A stretch of 64,000 nt of DNA from JACNKV01 sp964422145 (GCA_964422145.1 CAYQZV010000002.1:154551-218550); one strand, 5' to 3'; positions 25,242 to 34,608 are shown, numbered from the stretch's first letter. Notes: generated by a model from the sequence alone, not told the origin. Made by a program: numbers and translations.

Positions 25242-28200
25242 TTATTTCAGCAGTACCAGTTTCTTGGTTTCAACAAAGCCACCTGACTTCATTCGGAATA
25301 AGTACATTCCGGATGGAACACGGTCACCGTTTTGATTCGTTCCGTTCCACATCAGTTTATATCTGCCTGCCGGAGTGAACCCGCTAACCAATTCAGCTAC
25401 GACACGCCCGGATAAATCATATATCGTAAGTGTTATGTAACTATCTGCCGGTACGTCATACTCAATCGTTGTTGTCGGGTTGAACGGGTTCGGGTAATTT
25501 TGACGTAATGCAAATTCAGTAGGGAGAGCAGTAGTTTCATCTGATTCTTTCCAAATCGCTCCAGGAATATGTCTATATGTATGTACTTGGTTTGAATATT
25601 CGAAAGGCTGATTACTTAGATTCACCGCTCTGACCTGATAATTAACACGTTGATGTTCGCCAGTGCCCGGATCAACTTTTGTCACCTTGTATGTTAATCT
25701 TCCGTCCGGTTCTTCATCAATCTGCGAAATAGTAAAATCACCATCTTCATATGACCCGGTATTTTCGGTATCTATTATCACATTTTCAGAATTTGGACCC
25801 ACAAACTCTCTCCATATCTCATGATGCTGATAATGATCAAAAGGATCAAACTCCCATGATAATGTCGGATGAGTACCAACTTCACCTGAAATGGACAGTA
25901 GTGTCGGCACCATTAATTGATCATAATAATATGCACCAATATCTGCTCTTGTAAGATCGGGATCTAAAGGAGAAGCTGGGTTTCCGGCATTAATACAGGG
26001 GCTGCTGGGTTGAAGGTGAAAATCATAGGTGCTCGGGTCTACAAAAAGCGGATCATCTGTTTGATTTCCAACCAAATTTATAGAATCAAAGTACTCCTCA
26101 CTTAAATCGCCGCAGTAATATAGATTTGAATAACTGAGGTCTAATATAAAATCGGTATGATGATCTAAGCCAGTAATCAAATTATCGACATCCAATATTG
26201 TATTTACAATATTTAGATGAATATCCGACGAGTGATATATACTGGAACTAACAAAATTACCAGTATTCACCAAGGTATTGTTTGTACTGTTTATTGTTAA
26301 ATCAACATTAATAAGATCAGGATAACAATAACTAACCATACCTTCAGAGATATTATTAAACACGCAATGATCAATATTAATATTAACATTTCCCTCATGA
26401 CCCATTGAAAGTCCTTTTTCAGTATTTGAAATTGTGGAGTTACTAACATTAACGTTGCGGTCAACCTTTAACGTGGAGTTGACAAACTCAGAACCATCCA
26501 TCGAGATTAAATGATCAACGGTGATTTTGAATCCGGTTGTATTTACTATCTCAGTAGGACCGCTGAACCTTATGGTGATATCCCTGGGGACATTAAGATA
26601 AGTTCGTTCTGTATTATCACCTATTGTGAAGCTGGCTCCAGTGAATAAAAGATCATTTAAAAACCCGCCCATTATAGTACCGCCCGGGATAGTGACATCA
26701 TAAACATCCCAGAACTCAATCGTGCCGCCGGCGCTGATATCTACCTCACTCAAAACGCCTTCAAGATGAGCATTGTCTCCGGTAATAGCCACTTGATGGT
26801 AATATTCAAAATCTTGGTACCCTTCGCCCGGATCATATGTCAGATACAAATCATCAACTAAATAATCAACATTCGGATCACTTACAACATCGCCTACAAT
26901 TGTCATCGTATTATTGTTGATCGAAAAATACGGTTCAAAATCAACATGAAATTCATTGTATTCATACCGAAGGCTGCCGTTTGCAACCGTAATGTTTTGG
27001 TAATAATCCGCTGCTATTACAACATCAGATGAAATTGATGATATATATGTATCAGGCTGATTTATATTTGCGATTGTGCATATCCCACTGACAACCTGCC
27101 ATCTTTTGAAAACTTGGTAAGTACCATCTCCGTTTTCAATAAATGGAGGTGAACTCATTCCAAGATATTCATCATTCTCAGACAAGGTAACATTGGGATC
27201 ACCCGTTGAAACATTATAATACGCCGCTTCAACACCGGCACTACCAGATAAAAATACTACGTCAGTTTCTCTTGCTGTTGTTGTGGTATTACCGCCACCA
27301 AAATCGACTTGATCACCTACCCACTCTGCGAATACATTAAACCCTTCTGTATCAGTATTAAGAATTGTAGAGGTACGCAAAGAGTATATAAGATAACCTG
27401 GGTTAAAATTTACATTCTGATTCAAGAAAATGTTATAGAATTCAACGATTGATATCCAGTCCTCACCTGTTTGACTCCCATCATCACGAACATACCAAGG
27501 GTCTTGAATTTCAGGACTGATTTCTGCTCCTATTGCTGTAATAGAAATTTCATGTTGTTCTTCAAACCAAGCTGATAAACCGTCATTAAAATACATCTGT
27601 TCCATTTGAAACTGTTCAGTCGTTAATCGAAAATCAAGATCATTTGTCCAAGTAATCTGTTTTTCATTATCTATTACTTCACTATGTGTTGTTGCAATAT
27701 AGCTGTCATTTAGCCTTGCAAATAGTATAGAGGGAGATGGTTGATTAAGGTGAGTCAATTCTGGTGTGTCAATATTATATAACGAAAGTGTACCTGAAAG
27801 AAATCCATCCGGATCGGATGTTGATTTGTTTGATAATACAATTTCTTCATTTAGATTAACAGTAATAAACAAAGCATCATCCGTTATGTTTAATTCAGGA
27901 ATATCATCTCGGAAAAAATACGGATTCAGTTGAGGGTAAAACTCAACTAAATTAACTAATAATAATTCTGAATAATGCTCTCCAAGGTTAAACGTGACCG
28001 TACTCTCTATTGGTAACCAATTAGGCCAAACATTAACAGTTAAACCAACTGTTATATTATCAAGGACAATAAATGCATCGCCGGATTCAATGTCCTTTTC
28101 AATGGATGGCTCTCCCGATATATCAATCATTAAGTCCTTTGAGTGTGAAAACCCAAAATTATTATAGGCAATATTGAATTCTGCATATGCCGTAGCATCT

Positions 28201-28457
28201 AAACTCAAATTAATTGTATTAGTTGCTCCGATCAAATCAACAGTGCCAGAGTTAATTTTTATCTGGTAATTTATATCACTAATTGTCGGGTCTGGATGCC
28301 ATTCACCGTAATTCAACGATTTAGTGTTTACCATAACATTTAATAACTCTTGCAAGGTTTGAGTTTCGTCCAATCGAAATGAAAATGAATTTTGAGCTTT
28401 TAGCGGGAACAATATGAGTAATATTGTAATAAATATTGTGTTTAATGTGTTTTTCAT
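25242..28457 (-). CDS. Secreted T9SS-sorted protein with beta-helix region
   Basis: A 1071-residue extracellular protein. The first about 20 residues are a signal peptide (ITILLILFPLKAQ). Residues about 20-330 form an unknown beta-rich domain. Residues about 600-880 look like a right-handed beta-helix ending in DDPLFVDPSTYDFHLQPSSP and CINAGNP, the usual end of such helices. A fibronectin-like segment follows, then a C-terminal about 90-residue T9SS type A sorting domain with LRQNYPNPFNPTTTIEYDVP, YDLSGRVV and a final KKLVLLK. This tail directs export by the type IX system and surface attachment. Adhesion or polysaccharide binding is plausible but not shown. Confidence 0.85.
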   Translation of the reverse strand: MKNTLNTIFITILLILFPLKAQNSFSFRLDETQTLQELLNVMVNTKSLNYGEWHPDPTISDINYQIKINSGTVDLIGATNTINLSLDATAYAEFNIAYNNFGFSHSKDLMIDISGEPSIEKDIESGDAFIVLDNITVGLTVNVWPNWLPIESTVTFNLGEHYSELLLVNLVEFYPQLNPYFFRDDIPELNITDDALFITVNLNEEIVLSNKSTSDPDGFLSGTLSLYNIDTPELTHLNQPSPSILFARLNDSYIATTHSEVIDNEKQITWTNDLDFRLTTEQFQMEQMYFNDGLSAWFEEQHEISITAIGAEISPEIQDPWYVRDDGSQTGEDWISIVEFYNIFLNQNVNFNPGYLIYSLRTSTILNTDTEGFNVFAEWVGDQVDFGGGNTTTTARETDVVFLSGSAGVEAAYYNVSTGDPNVTLSENDEYLGMSSPPFIENGDGTYQVFKRWQVVSGICTIANINQPDTYISSISSDVVIAADYYQNITVANGSLRYEYNEFHVDFEPYFSINNNTMTIVGDVVSDPNVDYLVDDLYLTYDPGEGYQDFEYYHQVAITGDNAHLEGVLSEVDISAGGTIEFWDVYDVTIPGGTIMGGFLNDLLFTGASFTIGDNTERTYLNVPRDITIRFSGPTEIVNTTGFKITVDHLISMDGSEFVNSTLKVDRNVNVSNSTISNTEKGLSMGHEGNVNINIDHCVFNNISEGMVSYCYPDLINVDLTINSTNNTLVNTGNFVSSSIYHSSDIHLNIVNTILDVDNLITGLDHHTDFILDLSYSNLYYCGDLSEEYFDSINLVGNQTDDPLFVDPSTYDFHLQPSSPCINAGNPASPLDPDLTRADIGAYYYDQLMVPTLLSISGEVGTHPTLSWEFDPFDHYQHHEIWREFVGPNSENVIIDTENTGSYEDGDFTISQIDEEPDGRLTYKVTKVDPGTGEHQRVNYQVRAVNLSNQPFEYSNQVHTYRHIPGAIWKESDETTALPTEFALRQNYPNPFNPTTTIEYDVPADSYITLTIYDLSGRVVAELVSGFTPAGRYKLMWNGTNQNGDRVPSGMYLFRMKSGGFVETKKLVLLK

Positions 28458-28475
28458 TATATTCTCTCTTTCTGA

Positions 28476-29384
28476 CTACATAGTTTGGGTAACGACCATT
28501 GGGTTCCACCCCGAATCGCCTAGGTTATTAAAAACATAGTAAACGGCAAACCAACCATATTCAGATCCAAATAACACTTTACATCTATATTGACCGCTTG
28601 GAATATTATTGCCCCATGCCATACCAATTCCATTTGACCATTCATCAGGGGACAATGATATATTAACATTCTCATTTTCACTGCTTTGTCCCCATACATT
28701 ATATATACCTATATACAATACATCAGTTGAAACATTTGAATTAAAACGAAGTGAATAATTCCCGTTAGATTCATACCACTGACCATCTATATCGGGTGGA
28801 TTCCCCTCAATGTCAACAATTAATGAAAATTGTAGTAAATCAGTAAGGGCTTCCCATGTGAATGTAATATTATTAACCGTTAAATCCACGAAATCAGGTA
28901 TTGATGCATTACAACCTTCCAACAATGAATTGGGATATACTGTTAATTCCAGTCCTTCATACTCTGCTATGATAATATCTTTTATCCATTGAGGTCCATC
29001 CATGGAATCTATTTGTGCAGGGATACCTTCTAGATAACTTATAATACCACTTATAGATAATTCCCCCTCGGGAATATTTAGAGGTAAAATAAAAGGGTAA
29101 TCAAACTGAATTGGGGTTCCCCCTATTACCGCGTTTGCATATACGGTGAAGCTGATGTTTACAACATTTGACTCAATATCTATATTAGGATTCCACACAT
29201 ATATATCATAATCATTGCCATCATGATTACCTATTGGGTGTGGCAGCACTTCTGTTCTAAGTAAAGTATTGAGTGCTTCTTCCGGTTGTTCAAAATAGAT
29301 GCTAATTGAATAATTATCTGCAAAACTCATGGAAATTAGAATTATTCCAATAGCTATCAATTTTGTCTTAATAAACTGTATCAT
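28476..29384 (-). CDS. Secreted protein of unknown function
   Basis: A 302-residue protein with an N-terminal signal peptide (KLIAIGIILISMSFAD) and an otherwise beta-rich, Asn/Tyr-rich sequence. It lacks a T9SS tail. Its N-terminal half resembles in layout the N-terminal domain of the larger T9SS protein encoded 18 bases downstream (similar LL start, alternating beta pattern, then a GLELTVYPN stretch like GLTVNVWPN), so the two may be paralogous domains. Co-transcription of the pair is likely. No function is assigned. Confidence 0.72.
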   Translation of the reverse strand: MIQFIKTKLIAIGIILISMSFADNYSISIYFEQPEEALNTLLRTEVLPHPIGNHDGNDYDIYVWNPNIDIESNVVNISFTVYANAVIGGTPIQFDYPFILPLNIPEGELSISGIISYLEGIPAQIDSMDGPQWIKDIIIAEYEGLELTVYPNSLLEGCNASIPDFVDLTVNNITFTWEALTDLLQFSLIVDIEGNPPDIDGQWYESNGNYSLRFNSNVSTDVLYIGIYNVWGQSSENENVNISLSPDEWSNGIGMAWGNNIPSGQYRCKVLFGSEYGWFAVYYVFNNLGDSGWNPMVVTQTM

Positions 29385-29482
29385 TAATATCTCCTGTTTT
29401 TTTCTGTTTGTATTGATTATAACCCGATACAGGAAGTATATTTCACTAGGAATACTTCTTGATATCAGGTTGTATTCATATC

Positions 29483-29522
29483 CAGCCCCAATAATTGTTC
29501 TAAAGCTAATTTATTGGGGCTG
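29483..29522 (-). terminator. Probable terminator hairpin
   Basis: Perfect 12-base arms CAGCCCCAATAA and TTATTGGGGCTG with a 16-base loop, lying about 35 bases beyond the stop of the minus-strand lipoprotein gene. No long T-run follows on the minus strand. Confidence 0.6.
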
Positions 29523-29557
29523 CTCTTATATGAATTCTTTCTTAATTATCCAAAACC

Positions 29558-30907
29558 CTACCTTCTTCCAATCGCTATCATCCCTCCTGGGATAGTGTTA
29601 AAATGTCCTGTGCTCACAATCATATCTCCTTTGTAATGTGCCCTTGTAAATAATGTATTTAATGTTCCATCGTATAATTCCTCATTAAAATCCCAAGTAG
29701 CTCCATTATAATGCACATACATTCCACCACCGCCCTTCATAAAAATATCATTCAAACCCTTTATGCATAATGAGTTGTATTCATAATTGTTTATTACGCG
29801 GTCTATCGACGATTCACGGGTTAAGTAATTATATTTCCAAAGCCCTTGTCTCGTTACAAAATATGCTGTATCACTATAGACATATACGGATGAAAAAGCA
29901 CCCAAGTCTGTATCGTTAGTGGGATATGTCTTTTCACAATAATAAAGTGTTTCAACAACCCCGTCATGAATTTGATAAGCTACAGAGTAAGCTGGATCGA
30001 AGAAATCTCTTCCTATAGCAAAAACATATTCTCCATCAGGCGTACCGTGCATCTCTAACATTCTTACTTCATGCTCAGTCTCCATCAATGTGAATTCATT
30101 GCCGTTATAATGTACCATACCCCCATCAATCCCTGTGAAATACATATTATCTGAAGAAGATCCCCACAGTGTTAAAGCACTCACATCTAATCCCATGTTA
30201 TGTAAATGATAAAGTGTCCACTCATTTCCATCCCAGTGAACAGGATAACCGCTTTGCACAAACCAAATATCATTTTCAGCAAAGTACTGTATCTCTTGTA
30301 CGCGGGCTACGTTCCTTATCCTTAGTATCTCCCACTCATTTCCGTTCCAATGGGCTGCATTAAAATCTTCTTTTCCTGTCCCATTAAAACTTGAATCTGG
30401 GTCGTCCATAACTATCTTCCCCACAACCCAAATGTCGTTCTCATTCACAATTTCGGCGTCGGTAAAAAAACTACCATAAAGTCCTATTGTATCTATCTCC
30501 CATACAAAATTGTGGCTGGTTGTATCATTGGTAAATACTGTCAATAAATTACTTGTGTCTTTTCGTGTTGCTCCATCCATCCAAAATGCCTGATAATTGT
30601 ATAGTGTGTTTGGACTTAATCCACCATCATGAATTATTGTGTCTCGCTGAAATACAGTACTTGTCATAATCAGGGAGTCATTACGTATAAGGTCAAAGGT
30701 CCATTCACCGATTGTATCTTCGACGGCTATTTTTAGATCCGTTCCAACACAGCTGGTATTAAACCCCTCAAGCGATATGGTTGTAATTCGGGGGATTTCA
30801 TCGTCAATCGGCGGGTCGGGGCAGGCGAAAAAGGTAAGACTACAAAGGATAAAAACCGCAATAAGGTAAAGAAACTTTTTGAACATCAAGTTTAGTTTAA
30901 AATACAT
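29558..30907 (-). CDS. Lipoprotein with beta-propeller-like repeats
   Basis: A 449-residue exported protein. A hydrophobic signal (FLYLIAVFILCSLTFFAC) ends in a lipobox-like site with Cys29. A fibronectin-like domain of about 90 residues follows, then repeated units around HWNGNEWE, HWDGNEWTLYH, HYNGNEFTLME and HYNGATWDF with NDIWFV/DNMYFT partners. This pattern of W-G-N-x-W repeats is typical of beta-propeller-like surface proteins common in Marinimicrobia and Bacteroidota. I prefer the ATG at 30907, which has AAAAGG about eight bases upstream; other in-frame ATGs lie 33 bases before and 21 after. Function unknown. Confidence 0.72.
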   Translation of the reverse strand: MYFKLNLMFKKFLYLIAVFILCSLTFFACPDPPIDDEIPRITTISLEGFNTSCVGTDLKIAVEDTIGEWTFDLIRNDSLIMTSTVFQRDTIIHDGGLSPNTLYNYQAFWMDGATRKDTSNLLTVFTNDTTSHNFVWEIDTIGLYGSFFTDAEIVNENDIWVVGKIVMDDPDSSFNGTGKEDFNAAHWNGNEWEILRIRNVARVQEIQYFAENDIWFVQSGYPVHWDGNEWTLYHLHNMGLDVSALTLWGSSSDNMYFTGIDGGMVHYNGNEFTLMETEHEVRMLEMHGTPDGEYVFAIGRDFFDPAYSVAYQIHDGVVETLYYCEKTYPTNDTDLGAFSSVYVYSDTAYFVTRQGLWKYNYLTRESSIDRVINNYEYNSLCIKGLNDIFMKGGGGMYVHYNGATWDFNEELYDGTLNTLFTRAHYKGDMIVSTGHFNTIPGGMIAIGRR

Positions 30908-31008
30908 GATCAGCCTTTTTGTTTTGGAGAATCTACTCAAAAAATTCCTTTATAATGTTAAGTAATTTGGGGTTCATTGGTTTTGATAGTAGTTTTTAAT
31001 TTTAGTAT

Positions 31009-31416
31009 TTACTTCTTATTTCGTTTTTTATAAATATGTGTTTCTATAAGCCAAGGTTCAATACCCGTATTAGTACACCACTTGATTTGGCCTTTTATAA
31101 TCTGGAAATGACTATAACAACCCTTCTTTTGCCATACTGAGGGAGATAAAGTAGGAACGCCTTTTGATGATAGCTCTAATTTCCAATGGGGTCCATTATT
31201 TTTTTTCAATGGTAGCGATATCACACTATTACACCCGCAAGGGCAAATAAAAACAGACCAATATGATTGATCGTTATAAATAACTATTACAAAATTTCTT
31301 TTCTTCAGTGTTTCAGTATCGGGTAACTTATCCACAATAACTGAATTGAAGTAATACTTTCTCTTAACTGCAAAGAATCCTTTTCCAATTAGAAATGGTC
31401 TTTTAATAAATGTCAT
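31009..31416 (-). CDS. DUF6527 protein of ubiquitin-like system
   Basis: A 135-residue protein from the ATG at 31416; an in-frame ATG at 31449 would overlap the E1 gene by 26 bases. CPCGCNSVISLPL, the PHWKLELSS segment, TLSPSVWQKKGCYSHFQI and IKWC match DUF6527, with four or more Cys/His suited to bind zinc. DUF6527 genes accompany bacterial ubiquitin-like conjugation operons, and recent work, as I recall, places them as a deconjugating peptidase-like component. It ends the four-gene operon. Confidence 0.82.
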   Translation of the reverse strand: MTFIKRPFLIGKGFFAVKRKYYFNSVIVDKLPDTETLKKRNFVIVIYNDQSYWSVFICPCGCNSVISLPLKKNNGPHWKLELSSKGVPTLSPSVWQKKGCYSHFQIIKGQIKWCTNTGIEPWLIETHIYKKRNKK

Positions 31417-31423
31417 AAATATT

Positions 31424-32884
31424 TTAAATATCTGTCGGTATCTTACCATATTGTGGGGTACTTAATCGATACTCCCCCTCCCCTAGTTTAAAAATACTAT
31501 TCTCTTTACAATAAATACAATCAGAAACCTCTAACGGATTGTTACTATGTATATTTAAATGGATAAAATCAATCCAGATATTATCCTGCCTTAGATCAGT
31601 TGGAATAACTCTATAATTAGAAATTAAATTCATAAAAGTTGCTACTGCAATATTAGCTGTACATCTAGTAAAAGCTCCAATTCCAGGTGATTGAACATTC
31701 GCTCCAATAATATAATAATCTTTTTTTAAGATTGAGGGATCTAGATCAGCCAATTCAGGTCTATCTTTTAATTTTTGTTCATCAGATATTTTTTGATCAT
31801 TAATAACATTCTGACATCGTAAACAGGAACCAAATTCAGGTAGAATACAACTGATGCGACCTTTTTGAGTTTTTAAGTATGGGGTGCCTTCTTGATCTTC
31901 CTCAACATTTCCCGACAGTCCAACGTCAATATATACTTGTGAATAATAATATAATGCTTGATTTAATAAATCTCTTCCAGCTACGTCATCAGTGCATCCA
32001 AAAATAACATCAGCGCTGGATAGTGCATCTATTGCTTTTTCTGATTCATGTATATAATTTGGGATTGCTACAACCTTATTTTGTAGTCCTAAACTAAGTA
32101 TATGTTTCTCCATAACTGTAGCTTTATTGTTACCTATATCTTCTTTTGTAAAACCACTCACTCTATTCATGTTGGTTTCATCCAATTTATCCCCATCTAT
32201 TAATATTAATTCACCAACCCCAGTTCTTGCGAGTAAATCAGCAATTGGAGACCCTGTCCCACCAAGGCCAACAATAGCAACTCTTAATGATTGAATCTTT
32301 ATATTAAACGGTTTACCAAAGGCAATTTCTTGTCTATTTAGGTTTATTGTTGAAGTGTCGGGAACTTGACACCCATAAAGATCAAGCTTTTCTTTTAGAA
32401 TAGATATGTGTCTAACATTTATTGCTTTTTCGGGATTATATCCCTGCCTAATCCTACCTATCCATTGATTATTAGAAAGAATTAGTGTAATTAAAAAAGA
32501 AGATGGTGTATTACAACCTACTAATCCCTGAAGTATATTTCTTTCATTTATATTGTCCATTTCAGAAAAAAACAATTGTTTTTTTGGATGGTTATGAACA
32601 AATCCTAACTCTAATTGTTCTTGTTCACAACGTAAATAAATTTCTGGAAAGTTTTTCATATTGATGGTAAACTGATTTTCAAAGCAACCAATTACCCAAT
32701 CCCCATCCATCCTAATTACTTCGACTGATAAAAACCGATCTGAAATGGGAAGTCCATTGATTTCTCGTGCTAATCTTCTAAATAAAACAATAGCACCTCT
32801 TTCATAACCCTTCGGATGCATTGTGAGCCAAGTTTTCAGCTCTTGTTCATGAGTACCTAGTATTGTTATTCTATGTCCATTCAT
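31424..32884 (-). CDS. E1-like ThiF enzyme with N-terminal JAB peptidase
   Basis: A 486-residue two-domain protein. Residues 1-150 are a JAB/JAMM isopeptidase: Glu28, then His97-x-His99-x7-Ser107-x2-Asp110, the full metal-binding set. Residues about 185-470 are a ThiF/E1 adenylation domain: GLGGTGS at 206-212, LIDGDKLDETNMNR with Asp230, and two CxxC pairs (354/357 and 456/459) that would bind zinc. The protein would activate the Ubl C-terminus and also process or remove it. It overlaps the E2 gene by four bases (ATGA). Confidence 0.9.
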   Translation of the reverse strand: MNGHRITILGTHEQELKTWLTMHPKGYERGAIVLFRRLAREINGLPISDRFLSVEVIRMDGDWVIGCFENQFTINMKNFPEIYLRCEQEQLELGFVHNHPKKQLFFSEMDNINERNILQGLVGCNTPSSFLITLILSNNQWIGRIRQGYNPEKAINVRHISILKEKLDLYGCQVPDTSTINLNRQEIAFGKPFNIKIQSLRVAIVGLGGTGSPIADLLARTGVGELILIDGDKLDETNMNRVSGFTKEDIGNNKATVMEKHILSLGLQNKVVAIPNYIHESEKAIDALSSADVIFGCTDDVAGRDLLNQALYYYSQVYIDVGLSGNVEEDQEGTPYLKTQKGRISCILPEFGSCLRCQNVINDQKISDEQKLKDRPELADLDPSILKKDYYIIGANVQSPGIGAFTRCTANIAVATFMNLISNYRVIPTDLRQDNIWIDFIHLNIHSNNPLEVSDCIYCKENSIFKLGEGEYRLSTPQYGKIPTDI

Positions 32885-33297
32885 TTTTGTGCATCAGGTT
32901 TTTTTAAAGCCCATTCAATTCGGCATAATATTTTTTCAATATTATCAATCTTTGGGTTCCATGTTTGATGTTTAAAATGTCTTGACCAACGGCAAAACTC
33001 TCTTCCATTATATATCCTAGAATCCCCCTGTCCAATATTAAAAGCAGAAGGTATTTGTTTTTTATCAGCTCTTGAAAGTGGGGGGTGAACCCAAAACATG
33101 TCATTCCCGCTTGTATTATAGTTGGTAGGGATAACTACTAGCACATCAACGTAATCAATGGGTTCATTTGCATATTCGTAGAGACCGGATTTTAATGGAT
33201 AATCCTTTATTACCAAGAACCTATTTTTGACATCCTCTTCGTACTCAAGTCCAGACGCAGCAAGGATTTCGTAATCTTCATCAAATAATAACGCCAT
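32881..33297 (-). CDS. Prokaryotic E2-like conjugating enzyme (Prok-E2_E)
   Basis: A 138-residue protein with NTSGNDMFWVHPPLSRADKK at residues 61-80, GQGDSRIYNGREFCRWSRH at 89-107 and a final EKILCRIEWALKKPDA. These match the E2/UBC-like family found next to multi-ubiquitin-domain proteins and ThiF-JAB fusions. Cys102 in the FCRWSRH segment is the best candidate for the thioester cysteine. The start shares one base with the Ubl stop and the end overlaps the E1 gene, so the operon is tightly coupled. Confidence 0.88.
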   Translation of the reverse strand: MALLFDEDYEILAASGLEYEEDVKNRFLVIKDYPLKSGLYEYANEPIDYVDVLVVIPTNYNTSGNDMFWVHPPLSRADKKQIPSAFNIGQGDSRIYNGREFCRWSRHFKHQTWNPKIDNIEKILCRIEWALKKPDAQK

Positions 33298-33542
33298 TAT
33301 TGCCCAGGAGTTGAATCAGCTACTTGATAGTAAAATTTTTCTATTCCTGATGGGTTTAAATCAATTTGATGATCATTTTCAACAAGCTCACCCGGTTTCC
33401 CGGGTCGTTTTACAAACAAATCCATATTATCCGGAATTCCAGGGGGTATTTGTCTAACTTCAGCACCAGTAATAAACTGATTACTCCAGACATGAACAGT
33501 TTCCTCAATTTTGAATTTATATGTTTTAGTTTTATCTTTCAT
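33297..33542 (-). CDS. Ubiquitin-like modifier (multiubiquitin domain, one copy)
   Basis: An 81-residue beta-grasp protein. YKFKIEETVHVWSNQFITG, VRQIPPGIPDNMDLFVKRPG and the acidic VDL-like DHQIDLNPSGIEKFYYQV follow the bacterial multiubiquitin domain, here as a single unit. The tail ends in Pro-Gly-Gln, so the JAB domain may first trim the last residue to expose a Gly. It is the first gene of the Ubl-E2-E1/JAB-DUF6527 operon. Confidence 0.85.
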   Translation of the reverse strand: MKDKTKTYKFKIEETVHVWSNQFITGAEVRQIPPGIPDNMDLFVKRPGKPGELVENDHQIDLNPSGIEKFYYQVADSTPGQ

Positions 33543-33600
33543 TTTATTTTCCTTTTGTATTGATTTATTTGAACATTCTTCATTTCATTCATTTTTTTCC

Positions 33601-33668
33601 GTAAATTAAAAAAGCGATTAAACCTCGGCTACCGGGGTATCATAACAATAAATCTCTTCTTCAACCCT
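33601..33668 (-). repeat. Structured repeat element, copy 1
   Basis: About 68 bases closely similar to 34609-34676 in the same orientation. Read on the minus strand it folds as an outer stem (AGAGATT with AATCGCT, one mismatch), a conserved bulge with TGTTATGAT, an inner stem (ACCCCGG with CCGAGGT, one wobble pair), and then a T-run. It sits ten bases beyond the stop of the small 33678 gene and upstream of the Ubl operon, so it could be a terminator, attenuator or small RNA. Confidence 0.7.
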
Positions 33669-33677
33669 ATTCTTTTT

Positions 33678-33893
33678 TTATTTCAATAACAATTTCAGAA
33701 TATCTTTCACTTCATCGAGTGTTAATACTTTATCTTCAAATGCTTCCAGAATTTCATCCATGATTTCGTCAACTTTATCCGGTGTAAACTCTTTTAAAAC
33801 ATCGACGACTTCTTGCTTTGTGATTTCTCCGTCTAAAGAAATACCAATTATTTTATAGGCAGTTCTAAGTAATGTGAGTGGGTTCATCTCCAT
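33678..33893 (-). CDS. Small helical protein of unknown function
   Basis: A 71-residue, acidic, all-helical protein (PLTLLRTAYKIIGISLDGEI, TKQEVVDVLKEFTPDKVDEI). The SLDGEITKQEVVDVL segment loosely resembles an EF-hand loop but lacks the full ligand set. Purine-rich sequence GGAGAATGGAG precedes the ATG. It has similar spacing to two other small genes upstream and is followed by the structured repeat. I assign no function. Confidence 0.6.
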   Translation of the reverse strand: MEMNPLTLLRTAYKIIGISLDGEITKQEVVDVLKEFTPDKVDEIMDEILEAFEDKVLTLDEVKDILKLLLK

Positions 33894-33902
33894 TCTCCTT
33901 TT

Positions 33903-34280
33903 CTAGTGTATGTTATTCATAATGGCGTAAACGCTGAGTGTGATCACACCGGTTATAAATCCGATTACTGACCCAAATGGAATAAGTAATAGAATATTTG
34001 ACAACCATGAACTTTGGTCATGATTTTGATCACTATCAAAATCATTGAATGATAAGTAGTACCATATCACCGAAGTAATGATTGAAATGATAAAAGCTAT
34101 TAACGACCAAATAATCAAATAGCTGTAAACAGGATCGGGATACAATTTCTCAACATAAACGACAATGATGAGAATCGCGCCGGTGCTGAGCGATGTAATA
34201 TACCGTAGGAATGACTGCTCCTGTTCGTATGAAGCGATATCGCGTTGAACGGATTCAGATTTATGACACATGGCAATCAT
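33903..34280 (-). CDS. Small membrane protein of unknown function
   Basis: About 125 residues from the ATG at 34280 (a nearby ATG at 34271 is also possible). An N-terminal helical segment (HKSESVQRDIASYEQEQSFL) is followed by three hydrophobic stretches: about residues 36-55, 60-85 and 100-123. It overlaps the upstream small Cys-rich gene by about 20 bases, so the two are coupled. Its layout of a soluble helix plus membrane helices recalls SLATT-type effectors of defence loci, but the similarity is too weak to claim. Confidence 0.55.
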   Translation of the reverse strand: MIAMCHKSESVQRDIASYEQEQSFLRYITSLSTGAILIIVVYVEKLYPDPVYSYLIIWSLIAFIISIITSVIWYYLSFNDFDSDQNHDQSSWLSNILLLIPFGSVIGFITGVITLSVYAIMNNIH

Positions 34281-34467
34281 TTGAACAATAAAAACAACCG
34301 TTCGATTGTGTATAATATTCTTTGGCTTTCTTAACTGCATCCTCACAGTTTGTGAAGTAACCTAATAATATTCTGTTTTCTAACTTGGGGAGGTAATCAC
34401 AATCTCCAGTGTGAACTTCATGATCACCATTTGACTGAGCATTCGTATTAACATAATATAATGTCAT
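34261..34467 (-). CDS. Small Cys/His-rich protein of unknown function
   Basis: A 68-residue protein starting MTLYYVNTNAQSNGDHEVHT. It has His17, His20-type residues, Cys at GDCDYL, Cys at FTNCEDA and the tail NGCFYCSNDCHVS, so it could bind one or two zinc ions. GGAGAATGAG precedes the ATG. It is the first of three small coupled genes between the TPR regulator and the Ubl operon. I recognise the general family as a small conserved hypothetical, without function. Confidence 0.6.
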   Translation of the reverse strand: MTLYYVNTNAQSNGDHEVHTGDCDYLPKLENRILLGYFTNCEDAVKKAKEYYTQSNGCFYCSNDCHVS

Positions 34468-34608
34468 CTCATTCTCCTTTTATTTGAATTTGGGAGAGGT
34501 CATGACAAAGATTAAAAGTCAGGTGTAGTTCATTCGTATACAAGGTCATGGCCTCCCCCAATGGTTTTGTCGTTTCTGAACGCTGTGTATTTCGATCATA
34601 TTTTTTTT

